A stretch of 64,000 bases of DNA from Hygrophila difformis (lineage: Eukaryota > Streptophyta > Magnoliopsida > Lamiales > Acanthaceae): assembly GCA_030278955.1 (NCBI GenBank), contig JAOANR010000003.1, forward strand, positions 36,660,054-36,724,053, read 5' to 3'. The notes below the pieces were generated by a model, which saw only the letters and a list, made by a program, of their open reading frames with translations, did not search any database and was not told where the DNA came from. Of this stretch, positions 9,372 to 19,423 are shown one piece after another. The first letter of the stretch is position 1, and every line of letters begins with the position of its first letter. The translations under genes were made by a program, and so were the position numbers.

Positions 9372-9962
9372 ATGGCTAGTCAAGATATGATGAACTTGAT
9401 GATCGAAATGATGAACGTTCACCTTGATTCCCAACAAACCATACAACAAATGAAAAATCGTATAGCTCACTTGGAGGCAAATCTGCACCAAATGGGAGAC
9501 TTAAGGGAAGCTGACCTCCAACACTTCCTGAACTTGAGAGCCGCTGATCAAGGTCGCACAAAAGACTTAGAAACTCAAGTGCAAAAGCTCACCGAACGAG
9601 GCGATGCGATGATAGATAGAATCGAGGATCTAGGGACGGACCTGCTTGACCTCACCGACATAGTAGTACGATATAGCCCTGTGGGAGACCATTTGATGGG
9701 ACCACGAAGCCCAACACCCCCAATAGAGAGCCCATCCGGTCTTATCTGTGGACGCTACGGAACCCTTGGACTCTGGCCCCACATGGTCCACACGTCGCCA
9801 AACCCGAGCCCCGTGGAGAACCATCTGGAGGAGTCACCGGAACCAGTTCCGGAAGCCGTCGATCCACCATCCCCAGGGTTTCATGGATCATTGGGCACCG
9901 GACAAGTCTCTGATGAGGATGATCCAATGGAAGACCCCACTACTCTGCCAGAGGACGCATAG
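9372..9962 (+). CDS. Pre-gag coiled-coil protein of element H
   Basis: 196 codons from ATG at 9372. It is not a gag by any motif I can see. Residues 1-60 follow a pattern shared with the same-position ORFs of B, F and I: M, two or three polar residues, (N/D)M(M/I)NLM, then a run with VHLDSQQTI, LEANLHQMGDLREAD. Heptad-like leucine/isoleucine spacing continues to about residue 100, suggesting a parallel coiled coil. A proline-rich linker follows, then a C-terminal FHGSLGTG and acidic SDEDDPMEDP tail also found in B. No signal peptide or membrane segment. ATG follows GCTAG directly. I do not recognise a named family; an oligomerising RNA-binding or gag-assisting factor is only a guess. Confidence 0.75.
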   Translation: MASQDMMNLMIEMMNVHLDSQQTIQQMKNRIAHLEANLHQMGDLREADLQHFLNLRAADQGRTKDLETQVQKLTERGDAMIDRIEDLGTDLLDLTDIVVRYSPVGDHLMGPRSPTPPIESPSGLICGRYGTLGLWPHMVHTSPNPSPVENHLEESPEPVPEAVDPPSPGFHGSLGTGQVSDEDDPMEDPTTLPEDA

Positions 9963-10292
9963 ATCCTTTAGATACTTTGTCTTAGATAGTACATTTATTT
10001 TGCGCATCCTATTACTTGTATTAAATTTCTTTTAAGGAATAAAATGCAAGTTGATTTTCTTTTTTTTGAAATCCTCCAGCCCTAAACTATAAAAAAAAGA
10101 GAGACGAACCGGAATAGTTCCACCACATTTTCTCTAAACGATAACAGTCGAATCAGACAACTGAGCAAGGATACAACGGAAACATAAACCACTAAGCATA
10201 ATCAGCAAGATCATCCTTATACAGTTCCATAAGAAAACAACCAAATAAAACACTACTACTGCAAACCTAAATGGAGACGCAGAAACGAAGGA
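9963..10292. other. Non-coding spacer between coiled-coil ORF and antisense gene
   Basis: 330 bp with T-runs and A-runs. A short stretch ('ttttaaggaataaaatgcaag') resembles the matching region of element I before its gag. It probably contains the 3' ends of both convergent transcripts. I see no ORF. Confidence 0.5.
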
Positions 10293-10529
10293 TCACTGGT
10301 CGGGAGGCGGGAACTGACGACGCATATACTTGTCCATCTGACGCATGTAGGCATACATGTCGGTCATGGTGGCCTGCTGCTCCAGCTGCCTCGTAGTGAT
10401 CGTATCCATACGAGCCTGGTATTGATCCATCCTGGCATCCAAAGCGTCATAACGAGCCTGCCCGGCTGCAAACCCAGCGTCCATACGAGCAAACCCAGCA
10501 TCCATACTAAGCTGCATACCCTGCATCAT
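10293..10529 (-). CDS. Antisense ORF-b of element H (78 aa helical protein)
   Basis: Opens with ATG immediately after the TAG of the antisense ORF-a. Rich in Met, Ala, Asp, Arg and Gln with repeats around MDAGF and ARYDALDARM, then QQATMTDMYAYMRQM and a terminal MRRQFPPPDQ. It looks helical and amphipathic. Element F encodes the same protein (74 aa) at the same place after the same TAG|ATG, so the arrangement predates the two copies. It may be a second cistron or a C-terminal extension reached by stop readthrough. Confidence 0.65.
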   Translation of the reverse strand: MMQGMQLSMDAGFARMDAGFAAGQARYDALDARMDQYQARMDTITTRQLEQQATMTDMYAYMRQMDKYMRRQFPPPDQ

Positions 10530-11624
10530 CTAAAGTATCTGCGGCACCTCCGGACCCTGCTGGGTAACCACGGGAGGTGGAGGTGGCTGCTTATGAGGGA
10601 CAACCAGAATCAAACCATCACCATTGGGCTCCGGGCGAAGGACAGCCGGAGGAGCCCCACGTCGTAGAGCACAGCGTCGAGCGGCGTAGGTAGGGATACG
10701 GTAGTAGCCGCCAGCGGCTAGCTCGTAAGGATCCGTCTCTGGTGACGTACGGATCCCCTGAGCCGCACACATACCACAAATAAGGTGAACATGGGTAATC
10801 ACCCTACTCCCTCGACCTCGGCGCATACCCCTCAGGTTGTCTGCGATACAAGCCCCAACATTCACCCTACCACCTCGGGCGATAAAACAAATGGTCTCAT
10901 AGACGTGGTCTATAACGATATGGCTCCGGGTAATCGGCCGGACACAGCCTAACCATATCTGAGCAAGCTCGCGCCACGGAGAGTCCATCGTCGTCAATCG
11001 CAGCTCGTGATCATGCTCGAGCCGAGGCCCCACCTTAGTGCACAAAACGCCCCACGCAGGCGGGGGTATACGACCCTCAGGCTGTTGCCGGAATACGCCG
11101 TCGTCAGGAAGGCCGAAGTAGACGTTGATTGCCCGAGCACTGAAATCTAGATGGCGACCCCGAACCCAGACTCGAGACAAGTCGCTGTTCTCCCCAAGAT
11201 CGCCAATGTTGGCTATGACCTCCATAGCTAAATAACCGGAAGCGATGCCCTCGTGATGGCGCGCGAGTCCAGTCCACTAAAGAAGGTCCAAAACTGGACT
11301 AACCCTGTCATCGTCCATATGACGAGGATCCATGCCTCTCTCCGGGACATAAGCCATGTTCCGACGAAGCTCGTCGAAATAGAACTCCTGAGAGGCCATC
11401 GTCGCAAACCGATGCCTATCGTGTCGATGGGGACACACCTCGTCGGGAAGACCCCTGAGTTTAGGGCCCCGCTGCTCCTCGTCCTCCTCGAACTCACTGT
11501 CATCAGTATCCGGCATCACCGGAGCAGCAGTACTAGGGCCAGCTGCATCACGCCGAGTGGCTCGTCTCTTGGTCCCCGGAAGAACCATGAGAGACGCCCA
11601 GACAACCCACAAGAAGAGCAGCAT
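10530..11624 (-). pseudogene. Antisense ORF-a of element H (plant transposon-protein-like), one nonsense codon
   Basis: Antisense to the retrotransposon. It starts at ATG 11624, one base after a predicted splice acceptor (TCTGCAG|G). The intact F copy has 369 aa; this one has 365 codons with a TAG at 11279-11277 where F has CAG (Gln), a C-to-T change. In order: a hydrophobic start (MLLFLWVV), a basic patch (GTKRRATRR), an acidic stretch, FYFDELRRN, then INVYFGLPDDG and the core SRSHIVIDHVYETICFIARG with NVGACI and HVHLICGMCAAQGI. The core resembles the 'putative plant transposon protein' domain (Pfam PF20167) seen in ORFs linked to Athila-type elements; I infer this by eye. Proline-rich C-terminus. 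Confidence 0.7.
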
Positions 11625-11625
11625 C

Positions 11626-12223
11626 CTGCAGATACCCAACCAATACCAAATATAAGGATAAATCCTACACAACAATTACACCAAGTATAGGGCAGAAAAA
11701 CGCAGGAATATGAAGTGTAGGCTCTAACACGAGCGATCCAAGAGGATAACCAAACAAAGACTATGTCTAAACAAATCCCAAAACTCTTTGGGGCATTTAG
11801 TCAAACACGTTGTGTGCACAATAAATCAAGTTCAAAGTTTACTTGTAAACACATGGGAAACGTCCCCAAATTGAAACAATTGCTTAGGCAATAACTCATC
11901 ATCATAATAGGGCACAAAACGACAACAACGAACTCATGCTCATGCCCGCAATACCAATACAACTCGGGAAATTCATATTCTTCATAAAGCATGGAATCTA
12001 GCAAAAACTTCCCCAAACTAGGTATACATTGTTGCACAAATACTTCCTAATCAACAAAAATAACACTAAGTATCGCATAAGCTCGCTAATTGCACAAATT
12101 AAGTCTAAAAACAACAAATCCCCAATTTTTGTTCCTAAACCCTAATTTCGAAATTCACCCAAAGATTAAAGCTAAACAAGGTATAAAATCTGAAATTGAC
12201 AAGTAGAAGTAGTAGACACATAC
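11626..12223 (-). other. Predicted 5' intron of the antisense gene, element H
   Basis: TTGCAAG|GTATGTG donor at 12223 and TATCTGCAG|GATG acceptor at 11626, 598 bp. Element F has the same exon boundaries (42417-43038), with the acceptor again one base before the ATG. Confidence 0.6.
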
Positions 12224-12326
12224 CTTGCAATGAAAAATCGAAATCGGGAATGGGAGAATTGGAGGATGAGAGAACGAATTTGGGAGCAAACTAGAAGAAG
12301 CCTCGGAAGTGGAAATGGGGCGGAAT

Positions 12327-12402
12327 GGCTCGCGCTCTGCGCGAGCCATTTTTTTCAAACTGTTGTGGCCGCGCGGTCACCGCGCGCTGCCGCGCGGGCC
12401 AC
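12327..12402 (-). promoter_or_regulatory. GC-rich leader/promoter block of the antisense gene, element H
   Basis: A perfect hairpin with arms GGCTCGCGC/GCGCGAGCC (12327-12347), next to a palindromic CGCGCGGT-GACCGCGCGG block (about 12368-12402). F has the same hairpin with a different loop (42295-42315). In antisense sense, an AAATAAATAA stretch upstream (about 12430) could be a TATA-like element. Confidence 0.5.
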
Positions 12403-12461
12403 GAAAAGTGTTTTTTTAATTTTTTTTATTTATTTTCCCTACCTTCTATTGTTTACACGAT

Positions 12462-14702
12462 CAACTATTCGGCAAGTTGTTCAAATGCGATTTTTGGTTG
12501 AAGGAGGTAGCATTTCTAGGACATATAGTATCCGCTGATGGAGTTTCAGTGGATTTGGCAAAAGTCTCTGCCGTAACTGAATGGGCAACTCCAAAAAGCC
12601 AAACTGAGATAAGGAGTTTCCTTGGATTAGCCGGGTACTATAGACGGTTCGTGAAGGATTTTTCGAAAATCGCACGACCTTTGACCCAGCTACTGAAGAA
12701 GGGAGTAAAATACGTGTGGACATAGGCTTTTGAGACAGCGTTTAAAAAACTGAAGAAACGACTCACATCTACACCCGTATTGACACTACCATCAGAGAAT
12801 GGTAACTTCGAAGTTTATAATGATGCTTCGAAGGAAGGTTTAGGTTGTGTCCTGATGCAAGACTCGAGAGTCGTAGCGTATGCATCACGCCAACTAAAAC
12901 CTCACGAGGAAAATTACCCGACACACGACCTGGAGTTAGCAGCGGTCGTTCTCGCTCTAAAGATATGGAGACATTATCTTTATGGGTGGAAGTGTCGAAT
13001 GTTCACCGACCACAAGAGCTTGAAATATATATTCACTCAGAAGGAGTTGAATTTGAGACAGCGAAGGTGGTTGGAACTTATTAAAGACTACGATTTGGAG
13101 ATAGCCTACCACGAGGGGAAGGCGAATGTGGTAGCCGATGCCCTAAGTTGGAAAACCTAACACGTGACAAACTCGTTGGTAATTCCGCCGGCATTGTACA
13201 TGGATTTAGCGAGATTGGACGTGGAACTTGTGCATCCGGGCACAGTGAGTGACACGATCAACGCCATGATCGTAGAAACCCCAATACTGGACAAGATTAA
13301 GCTCGCCCAACCGGGCGACGCGAAACTCGAAAATATAAAGGGGTATATTGCCGAAGGAAAGGCAATAGGATTTGCTGTCCACGAGGATGGAAGCATTCGT
13401 TTCAAAGGAAGATGGTGTGTGCCTCAAAAGTGTGCCGAGTTGAAGCGGAAGTTGATGGAGGAAGGGCACAACACGCCATATTCAGTACATCCCGGAGGCG
13501 ACAAGCTTTACAAAGATCTAAAGAAGATCTATTGGTGGTCGGGAATGAAAAAGGAAGTGGCAGACTTCGTGGCGAAATATCTCACCTGCCAAAAGGTTAA
13601 GGCAGTGCGACATAAACCCCTAGGACTGATGCAACCACTAGAGTTTCCAAGTTGGAAGTGGGATAGCATCTCGATGGACTTTGTCTCGGGATTACCCCGA
13701 TCACCTAAAGGCATGAACAAGATTTGGGTGATTGTGGATAGGCTAACGAAGACAGCCATATTTATCCCGATGAAGGACACGTGGACTATGGACCAATTGG
13801 CCCGAGCCTACGTTGATAATGTGGTACGACGACATGGAGTACCACATGACATCATTTCCGACAGAGACAGTAGATTTGTCTCTCACTTTTGGACGGAGTT
13901 ACAAAAAGCTCTCGGTACTCAAATCAAAATGAGCACCGCATTCCACCCGATGACGGATGGTCAAGCCGAGAGAACAATCCAAACACTAGAAGACATGCTG
14001 AGAGCATGCGTGTTGGAATTTAAGGGAAATTGGGAATCCCATCTACCCTTAATCAAATTTTCTTATAATAATAGCTACCATGCTAGCATTGGCATGGCAC
14101 AACTTATCGAAGAAAACGATAAGTCTGTGGTAGTGGGACCACAACTTATCGAAGACATGGCTCAACAAATCAAAGTGATTCAAGGAAAAATGAAAGCCGC
14201 ACAAGACCGACAGAAGAGTTACGCTGACGTGAGACGACGAGACCTAGAATTTCAAGTGGGAGATAGGGTCATGCTAAAGATATCACCCATGAAGGGGGTG
14301 ATGCGCTTTCGCAAACGAGGAAAGTTGAGTCCTCGATACATAGGACCTTACGAGATTCTAGAACGAGTCGGAAATTTGGCCTACCGACTGGCTTTACCGC
14401 CACAATTAGATCGAGTTCATAATGTTTTCCATGTCTCACAACTAAAGAAGTATGTGCCGGACCCGACACATGTACTTCAACCGGAAGTAATCGAACTCGA
14501 TGAGGATTTGACTTATGAAGAAGTCCTAGTGCGAATTCTGGACACTAAGGAGCGAGTAACGAGGAACAAAACCGTCAAAATGATCAAGGTTCTTTGGTCG
14601 AACCACGAAAGTGAGACGGCAACTTGGGAGGTAGAATCCGACATGAGAGAACGCTACCCGACACTGTTCCAAACCGACACCGACACAGTTATGGGGACAT
14701 AA
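12462..14702 (+). pseudogene. pol: Element H pol remnant: RT end, RNase H, integrase, chromodomain
   Basis: One reading frame from the end of RT ([21 protein letters not shown]) to TVMGT stop, broken by TAG at 12723-12725 and TAA at 13158-13160 (CAA to TAA). RNase H shows NDASKEGLG (first D kept) and TDHKSLKY. The integrase zinc finger keeps H, H and a C-x2-C pair (LTCQK). The catalytic core shows SMDFVSG, SDRDSRF and TDGQAERT, so D, D, E are all present. After SIGMA about 16 residues equivalent to [16 protein letters not shown] are replaced by a short direct duplication. The chromodomain is complete. It needs gag, protease and RT from elsewhere. Confidence 0.88.
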
Positions 14703-14736
14703 CTGCAATCTTAAGTGGGAGAGGATGTCATACCAT
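14685..14736 (+). other. Hairpin over the H pol stop codon and first PPT-like run
   Basis: Arms CAGTTATG (14686-14693) and CATAACTG (14698-14705) with loop GGGA enclose the Thr codon and TAA stop. A PPT-like run (CTTAAGTGGGAGAGGATGT) follows. B and F have the same hairpin and purine run. Confidence 0.65.
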
Positions 14737-14957
14737 CTATTTTTCATGCATTTTTGTAAACAAACAAACAAATTCAAATTATTTTGAACTACGTTATGGC
14801 TTGATCCCTTCAGAGGGTTTGTAGGCAGCTTAGAAGTTTTAATCCTAGTTTTAATTCTGAGTTCAGTCACAACATAACAAAACAAACAAAAGACCTTAGC
14901 ACGAGAAAAGCCGAAACACAATTTCGAGGACGAAGTTGATTCTTAAGGAGGGTAGAC
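14737..14957 (+). other. H 3' UTR with relic LTR start and working PPT
   Basis: Carries 'gaactacgttatggcttgat' and 'gtaggcagctt', which match the start of LTR F, then an AATTTCG/CGAAGTT hairpin and the working PPT (GATTCTTAAGGAGGGTAGAC) directly before the 3' LTR. Same layout as B. Confidence 0.75.
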
Positions 14958-17536
14958 TGTACTAACCGAGAATTTTGCAACATAAAACAAGTAATTAAAT
15001 AAATAAACAATAAATAAAATAAGTAAATAATAAATAAATTCAGCAAAATAAATAAATAAGGATAAGGAAATGAGAAATGAAATTTAACTTAAAAAGGAAT
15101 TAAAGGAATTTAATTAAATAAAAAAAGAATTAATTAAAGATAAATAAATTGCACACCGAAATTCGACACCAATGAACTCGAGAATTCGAGTCCAAACATG
15201 CATTTGGACCCGAGTAAAAATATAGAGAGGAAATAGGAGGCCGAAGATGGCCCGGAAATCGGAATCCGGGAGCATAGGGGGATAGAAGTCCGAAAGAGAG
15301 GAGGAAAGGCACGACGGATCGCACGACCCGCCCGGACCGAAGTCCAGGCGAGTGCCGCGCGGTGGCCGCGCGGTGAAGGTGGAAAAGCCGCGCCACGGCC
15401 GCGCCAACAGGCAGATTCGCCGGTTGCGAGATTCACTCGCCCAAATCCGGATTTTCCGACTTCGGTTGAACACCTTTCGGCTCAAGACTCCCCAAGGCCG
15501 ACCTTGGACGTCCCTAGGTCATGTTTACCTATAAATAAGACCTCTTGAAAGCCCCGAACACTTTTAAAAACCCTACGATACTCTCTATACACAAAACCCT
15601 AGATCCGGAAGTCATCGGAGGCACCAAAACCAAGCGGGGACTGCCGTGGACAAATTTGAGAGACCTCCAACATCGTGGTAAGTTAGATCCGTTCATCCAT
15701 CTCGTTTTTAATTCAAAAACGAAACCCTAATTCTCTTCTTTTCTTTTCTACACCCCGAATCGGATTTAGAACGAAGAACCCGACGAACGAAGAGGATAAA
15801 CGGTGGACTGGAAGCCACGCCTCCGAACTCGACGATCCCGGACGTCTACAAATCTGTAAGTCGACACTTACATGGTTTTGGGAGTAATTAAAACACGAAA
15901 CCTAAAAGCTTAACCCAAACTTTCAAAAATCTGTCATCGTGTGATTTCTACCGGCGCAATAGTTTTGTCGAATTTTTCCGAACCCTTAAAAACTTCAAAC
16001 GGAAAACCTTAAAACATGGAAAACATTCTTAAGGCTTAGATCTATCTCCTGTAAAATTTTCAGAATTTTTCATGATGATTTGATATATGAAATCCACCCG
16101 AAACCGAACTGCTTGAAATTGGATCTTGAATTTCTTGACAGAACTTAGGTCCGATATTGGTGACGTTTTTGACAATAGTTATAGGCTGATTTAGATCTTT
16201 AGCTGAACATGAAAGTCGTAGAAAAATGTCTTAAGAAGGTCTCTGTAAAATTTCATTAAGTTTGGAGTTGATTTGCTATGGTCGATCTTGATAATCTTGA
16301 ACTGCTGTACACGAAATTCGGACAGATTAATGATATGACGAAAATTGATGTATTAGACCTGTTTTGGTATCTCGGATTGAAAAATTAAAACAAAAAAGTT
16401 GTTCATCTCGATGTTTCCGAGTCAGTGGTAAAATTTCAGAATTTTTTGAATTAAACTCGATTTTTAATGAATTTTGAAGTAAATTGTGGTTGACCGAGTC
16501 AAATCTTGAAATCTTGTTGAAACGGTGAAACTAGGCTTTAAGGTTTAAACGAGTAGAAAACTCTTTGAAATAAATACATGAAATCTGAAATTTAGGAAAT
16601 CCCCTTTACAAACTTGATCTTTAAAATTAGGGGGTGAGTGCTCTGCAGGGTGCCCTCCTAACGATTCACTTCGTGCCTTTATGGACGATGGTGACCCGCG
16701 CGAAATTTTTGAGATATGTTGCCAAAACGGCATGAGATATATGGCCTACACTCTCGTGAATATCCACATGGGTTTCCCGAGGCTCCGGAGTGGTACTGGG
16801 CATGGCAGATACGGCTGCGGCCGCCGGTTTCCGGCTAAACTTGTTGATATCGCGATGCAATCGTGAAATACTTGAAATAGTAAATCTTGGGTGTAATGGG
16901 GATAGTTAAATGTTTAATTATGGTCCTTTTAAATTATTAAATGCTTTATTTGAATTAATTATGGCTTTTATTTAAATTATGCTAAGTGTACTATTGGTTA
17001 GTGCCATGATTTAAATTATGAGAATTGGTTATATTATTAAATTAAATTGTTTTTGATTATTATCATGCTTTTATGTAATTATTAAATTAATGGCTTTTAA
17101 ACCCTACGATCTTGCATGTGTTAGCTTACTCAGCAAGTTGTGCTGACCAAACCATTTATTTTCCTTTTTCCTTACAGAGTATGTGGAACAGACATGAGCA
17201 CGTTCATGCATGGGGGGACTTATATTTAGCGAAACTTATTATTTAAATTCTTGTATTAGACAATTGAATAAACGTGCCTGTTTAACCCGTGTTTTGACCA
17301 TGTCGGTCTTATTTACATTTCCGCTGCAATATTATACTTAAATATTATTTCCGCTGCATTATGATATTATTATTTTCGAGACTATAGTGTATGGGCTGTT
17401 TGCAAATGTTTTAGATATTTTTAATTACTGAAATACCTGGCCTTGCATCTCTTTAGTAAGCCGGAGAAACCGTGTCTTACTAGGGAGGTGTGGCAGTGAC
17501 ATCCCGACCTGGGTGACCAAAAACCGGGGTGTTACA
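14958..17536 (+). repeat. Element H 3' LTR
   Basis: A 2,579-bp LTR, TGTACTAACCGAG to GGGGTGTTACA. TATA at 15530-15537 and acceptor TTACAG ending at 17177. It keeps a doubled GC motif (CGCGCGGTGGCCGCGCGG, about 15356) that the 5' LTR has in single form. Followed by one extra A and the GATTC duplication. Confidence 0.9.
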
Positions 17537-17537
17537 A

Positions 17538-18890
17538 GATTCTCCCAACCTCCCTTGAACTCTAGTACACATGCCCTTAGCATGTCCTCCAGCGTCTGGA
17601 TCGTTCTCTCCGTCTGTCCATCCGTCATGGGATGGAATGCGGTACTCATTTTTATTTGTGTGCCGAGAGCTTCTTGCAGTTTTGTCCAAAATTGAGAGAC
17701 AAATCTGTTGTCTCTATCCGAGATGATGTCATGTGGTACTCCATGCCAACGTACCACATTGTCGACATATGCCCTTGCCAGTTGGTCCATTGACCAAGTA
17801 TCCTTCATTGGGATAAATATGGCAGCTTTTGTCAACCTATCCACGATCACCTAGATTTTATTCATTCCCTTCGGTGAACGCGGTAACCCCGAAACGGAAT
17901 CCATTGAGATACTATCCCATTTCCAGCTTGGGATTTCCAATGGTTGCATTAGTCCTAGGGGTTTTTGGCGTACTGCCTTGATCTTCTGGCAGGTAAGACA
18001 TCTTGCCACAAATTCGGCTACCTCTCTTTTCATGTTCGGCCACCAATAGTTCTTGTTTAAGTCCTTGTACAGCTTGTCGCCTCCGGGATGAACCGAGTAG
18101 GGGGTATTATGGCCCTCCTCCATCAACTTCTGCTTCAGGTCAGCGCATTTTCGTGGTATACACCACCTTCCCTTGAAGCGGATGCTTCCGTCCTCATGAA
18201 TTTTGAAATCCATTGCCTTCCCTTCGGCAATGCTCCTCCTTATTTCTTCCAACTTCTCGTCACCCGGTTGGGCGAGTCGTATTTCATCGAATATGGTAGG
18301 TCCCACTACCATCGCGTTGACGACTTCATTTACCATGCCAGAATGCACCAACTCTAGACTCAATTTCGCTAAGTCATTGTACAGCTCGGCCGGTATCACG
18401 AGTGAATTTGCCACGTGTTGAGTCTTTCGACTCAAGGCATCGGCTACAACGTTGGCTTTTCCTTTGTGATAAGAAATCTCCAGATCATAATCCTTGATTA
18501 ACTCGAACCATCTTCTCTGCCTCAAATTCAGCTCTTTTTGCGTGAATATGTACTTGAGGCTCTTTGGTCGGTGAACATCTGACACTTCCGCCCATAGAGA
18601 TAGTGTCTCCATATCTTTAAGGCGAACACGACTGCAGCGAGTTCTAAGTCGTGCGTCGGGTAGTTTTCTTTGTGTGGTTTTAGTTGACGCGATGCGTATG
18701 CTATAACCCTTTGATCTTGCATTAGCACGCATCCCAATCCCTCTTTCGAGGCATCGCTATACACCTCGAAGTCTCCATCATCAGATGGTAATGCCAATAC
18801 TGGCGCTGTGGTAAGTCATTTCTTCAAATCTTGGAACGCGGACTCACACTCACTGGTCCAATCGTATTTCACCCCTTCTTCAACAGCTGG
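17538..18890 (-). pseudogene. pol: Element B pol, 5' piece: RNase H and integrase N-terminal/core
   Basis: Continuation of B pol across element H. In element sense, RNase H comes first ([18 protein letters not shown]), with a 1-nt deletion near 18565 at the TDHKS motif and a TGA at 18818-18816 (a CGA codon in relatives). Next come the integrase zinc finger ([11 protein letters not shown] to CLTCQK) and core ([24 protein letters not shown]). A TAG at 17853-17851 replaces the Trp of the KIWVIVDRL motif. Two stops plus a frameshift make it inactive. Confidence 0.88.
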
Positions 18891-18992
18891 GTGCAGTGCC
18901 TCGACGTTAGGTGCTTGTTCATCTTGCTGCCCTGGTGTGTTGTGGGTGTTGGGAGTGGTCGGTAAGGTCCTTGGTCACCCCCTAGGTGCCAT
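18891..18992 (-). pseudogene. gag: Element B gag start fused to RNase H region
   Basis: ATG at 18992 opens MAPRG, the usual gag start here, followed by TGA at codon 6. About 33 codons later the sequence jumps straight to the RT/RNase H connection ([10 protein letters not shown] region, shifted one base). All of gag's core, the zinc knuckles, protease and RT are deleted. Confidence 0.75.
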
Positions 18993-19423
18993 TCTGTTAT
19001 AAACATGCGATCACAAGGAAGGTTTAGAGTTCTAGGGATTTAATAGTGTGTTGGAAGAAGATGATTTATTAAATCGAGCGAGGTCTACTGAGAGTTAGTT
19101 GGGATTCGTATTCATTTATCTATCTAGTCGTTTATGTTAAGGGTATAAGGGTCGAACGTCGGGACCTAGCTTTTAGGATTTAGGGTTTGAGGTACCCTTG
19201 TTAAATTGTTACGCATATATAGATATATTGTTTGTTTATCGTTACCTTGTTCCCTTGTTTGGTCAAGTTTCAAAGGAATAAAATGTAAAGATTATAAAAT
19301 AGATGCTTGTGAATTTATTGCTTAATAGGGAACTTTATTTGGTACAAGCTATGGGAATCGCAATGCTAAGAATAGTTCGGGAAAATAGAAAAGAGAACAA
19401 TATGAATAACGTATCAATAATCC
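18993..19423 (-). other. B spacer between coiled-coil ORF and gag relic
   Basis: 431 bp of AT-rich sequence with no convincing ORF. It corresponds to the coiled-coil/gag spacer of elements G and I. Confidence 0.5.

Larger units (their letters stand above)
6429..17536 (+). mobile_element. Element H: nested Ty3/Gypsy with antisense gene replacing gag-RT
   Basis: Plus-strand element of 11.1 kb inside B's integrase gene. LTRs are 6429-8994 and 14958-17536. Between them lie the PBS (8998), a leader of 23-bp repeats, the coiled-coil ORF (9372-9962), an antisense two-ORF gene (10293-11624 plus upstream exon) and a truncated pol (12462-14702) that begins at the end of RT. Gag, protease and most of RT are missing, so H is non-autonomous. 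The body is close to element I, which keeps gag and RT, so H is a derivative of that family. LTRs differ by many substitutions and a GC-rich 12-bp indel. Confidence 0.92.
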
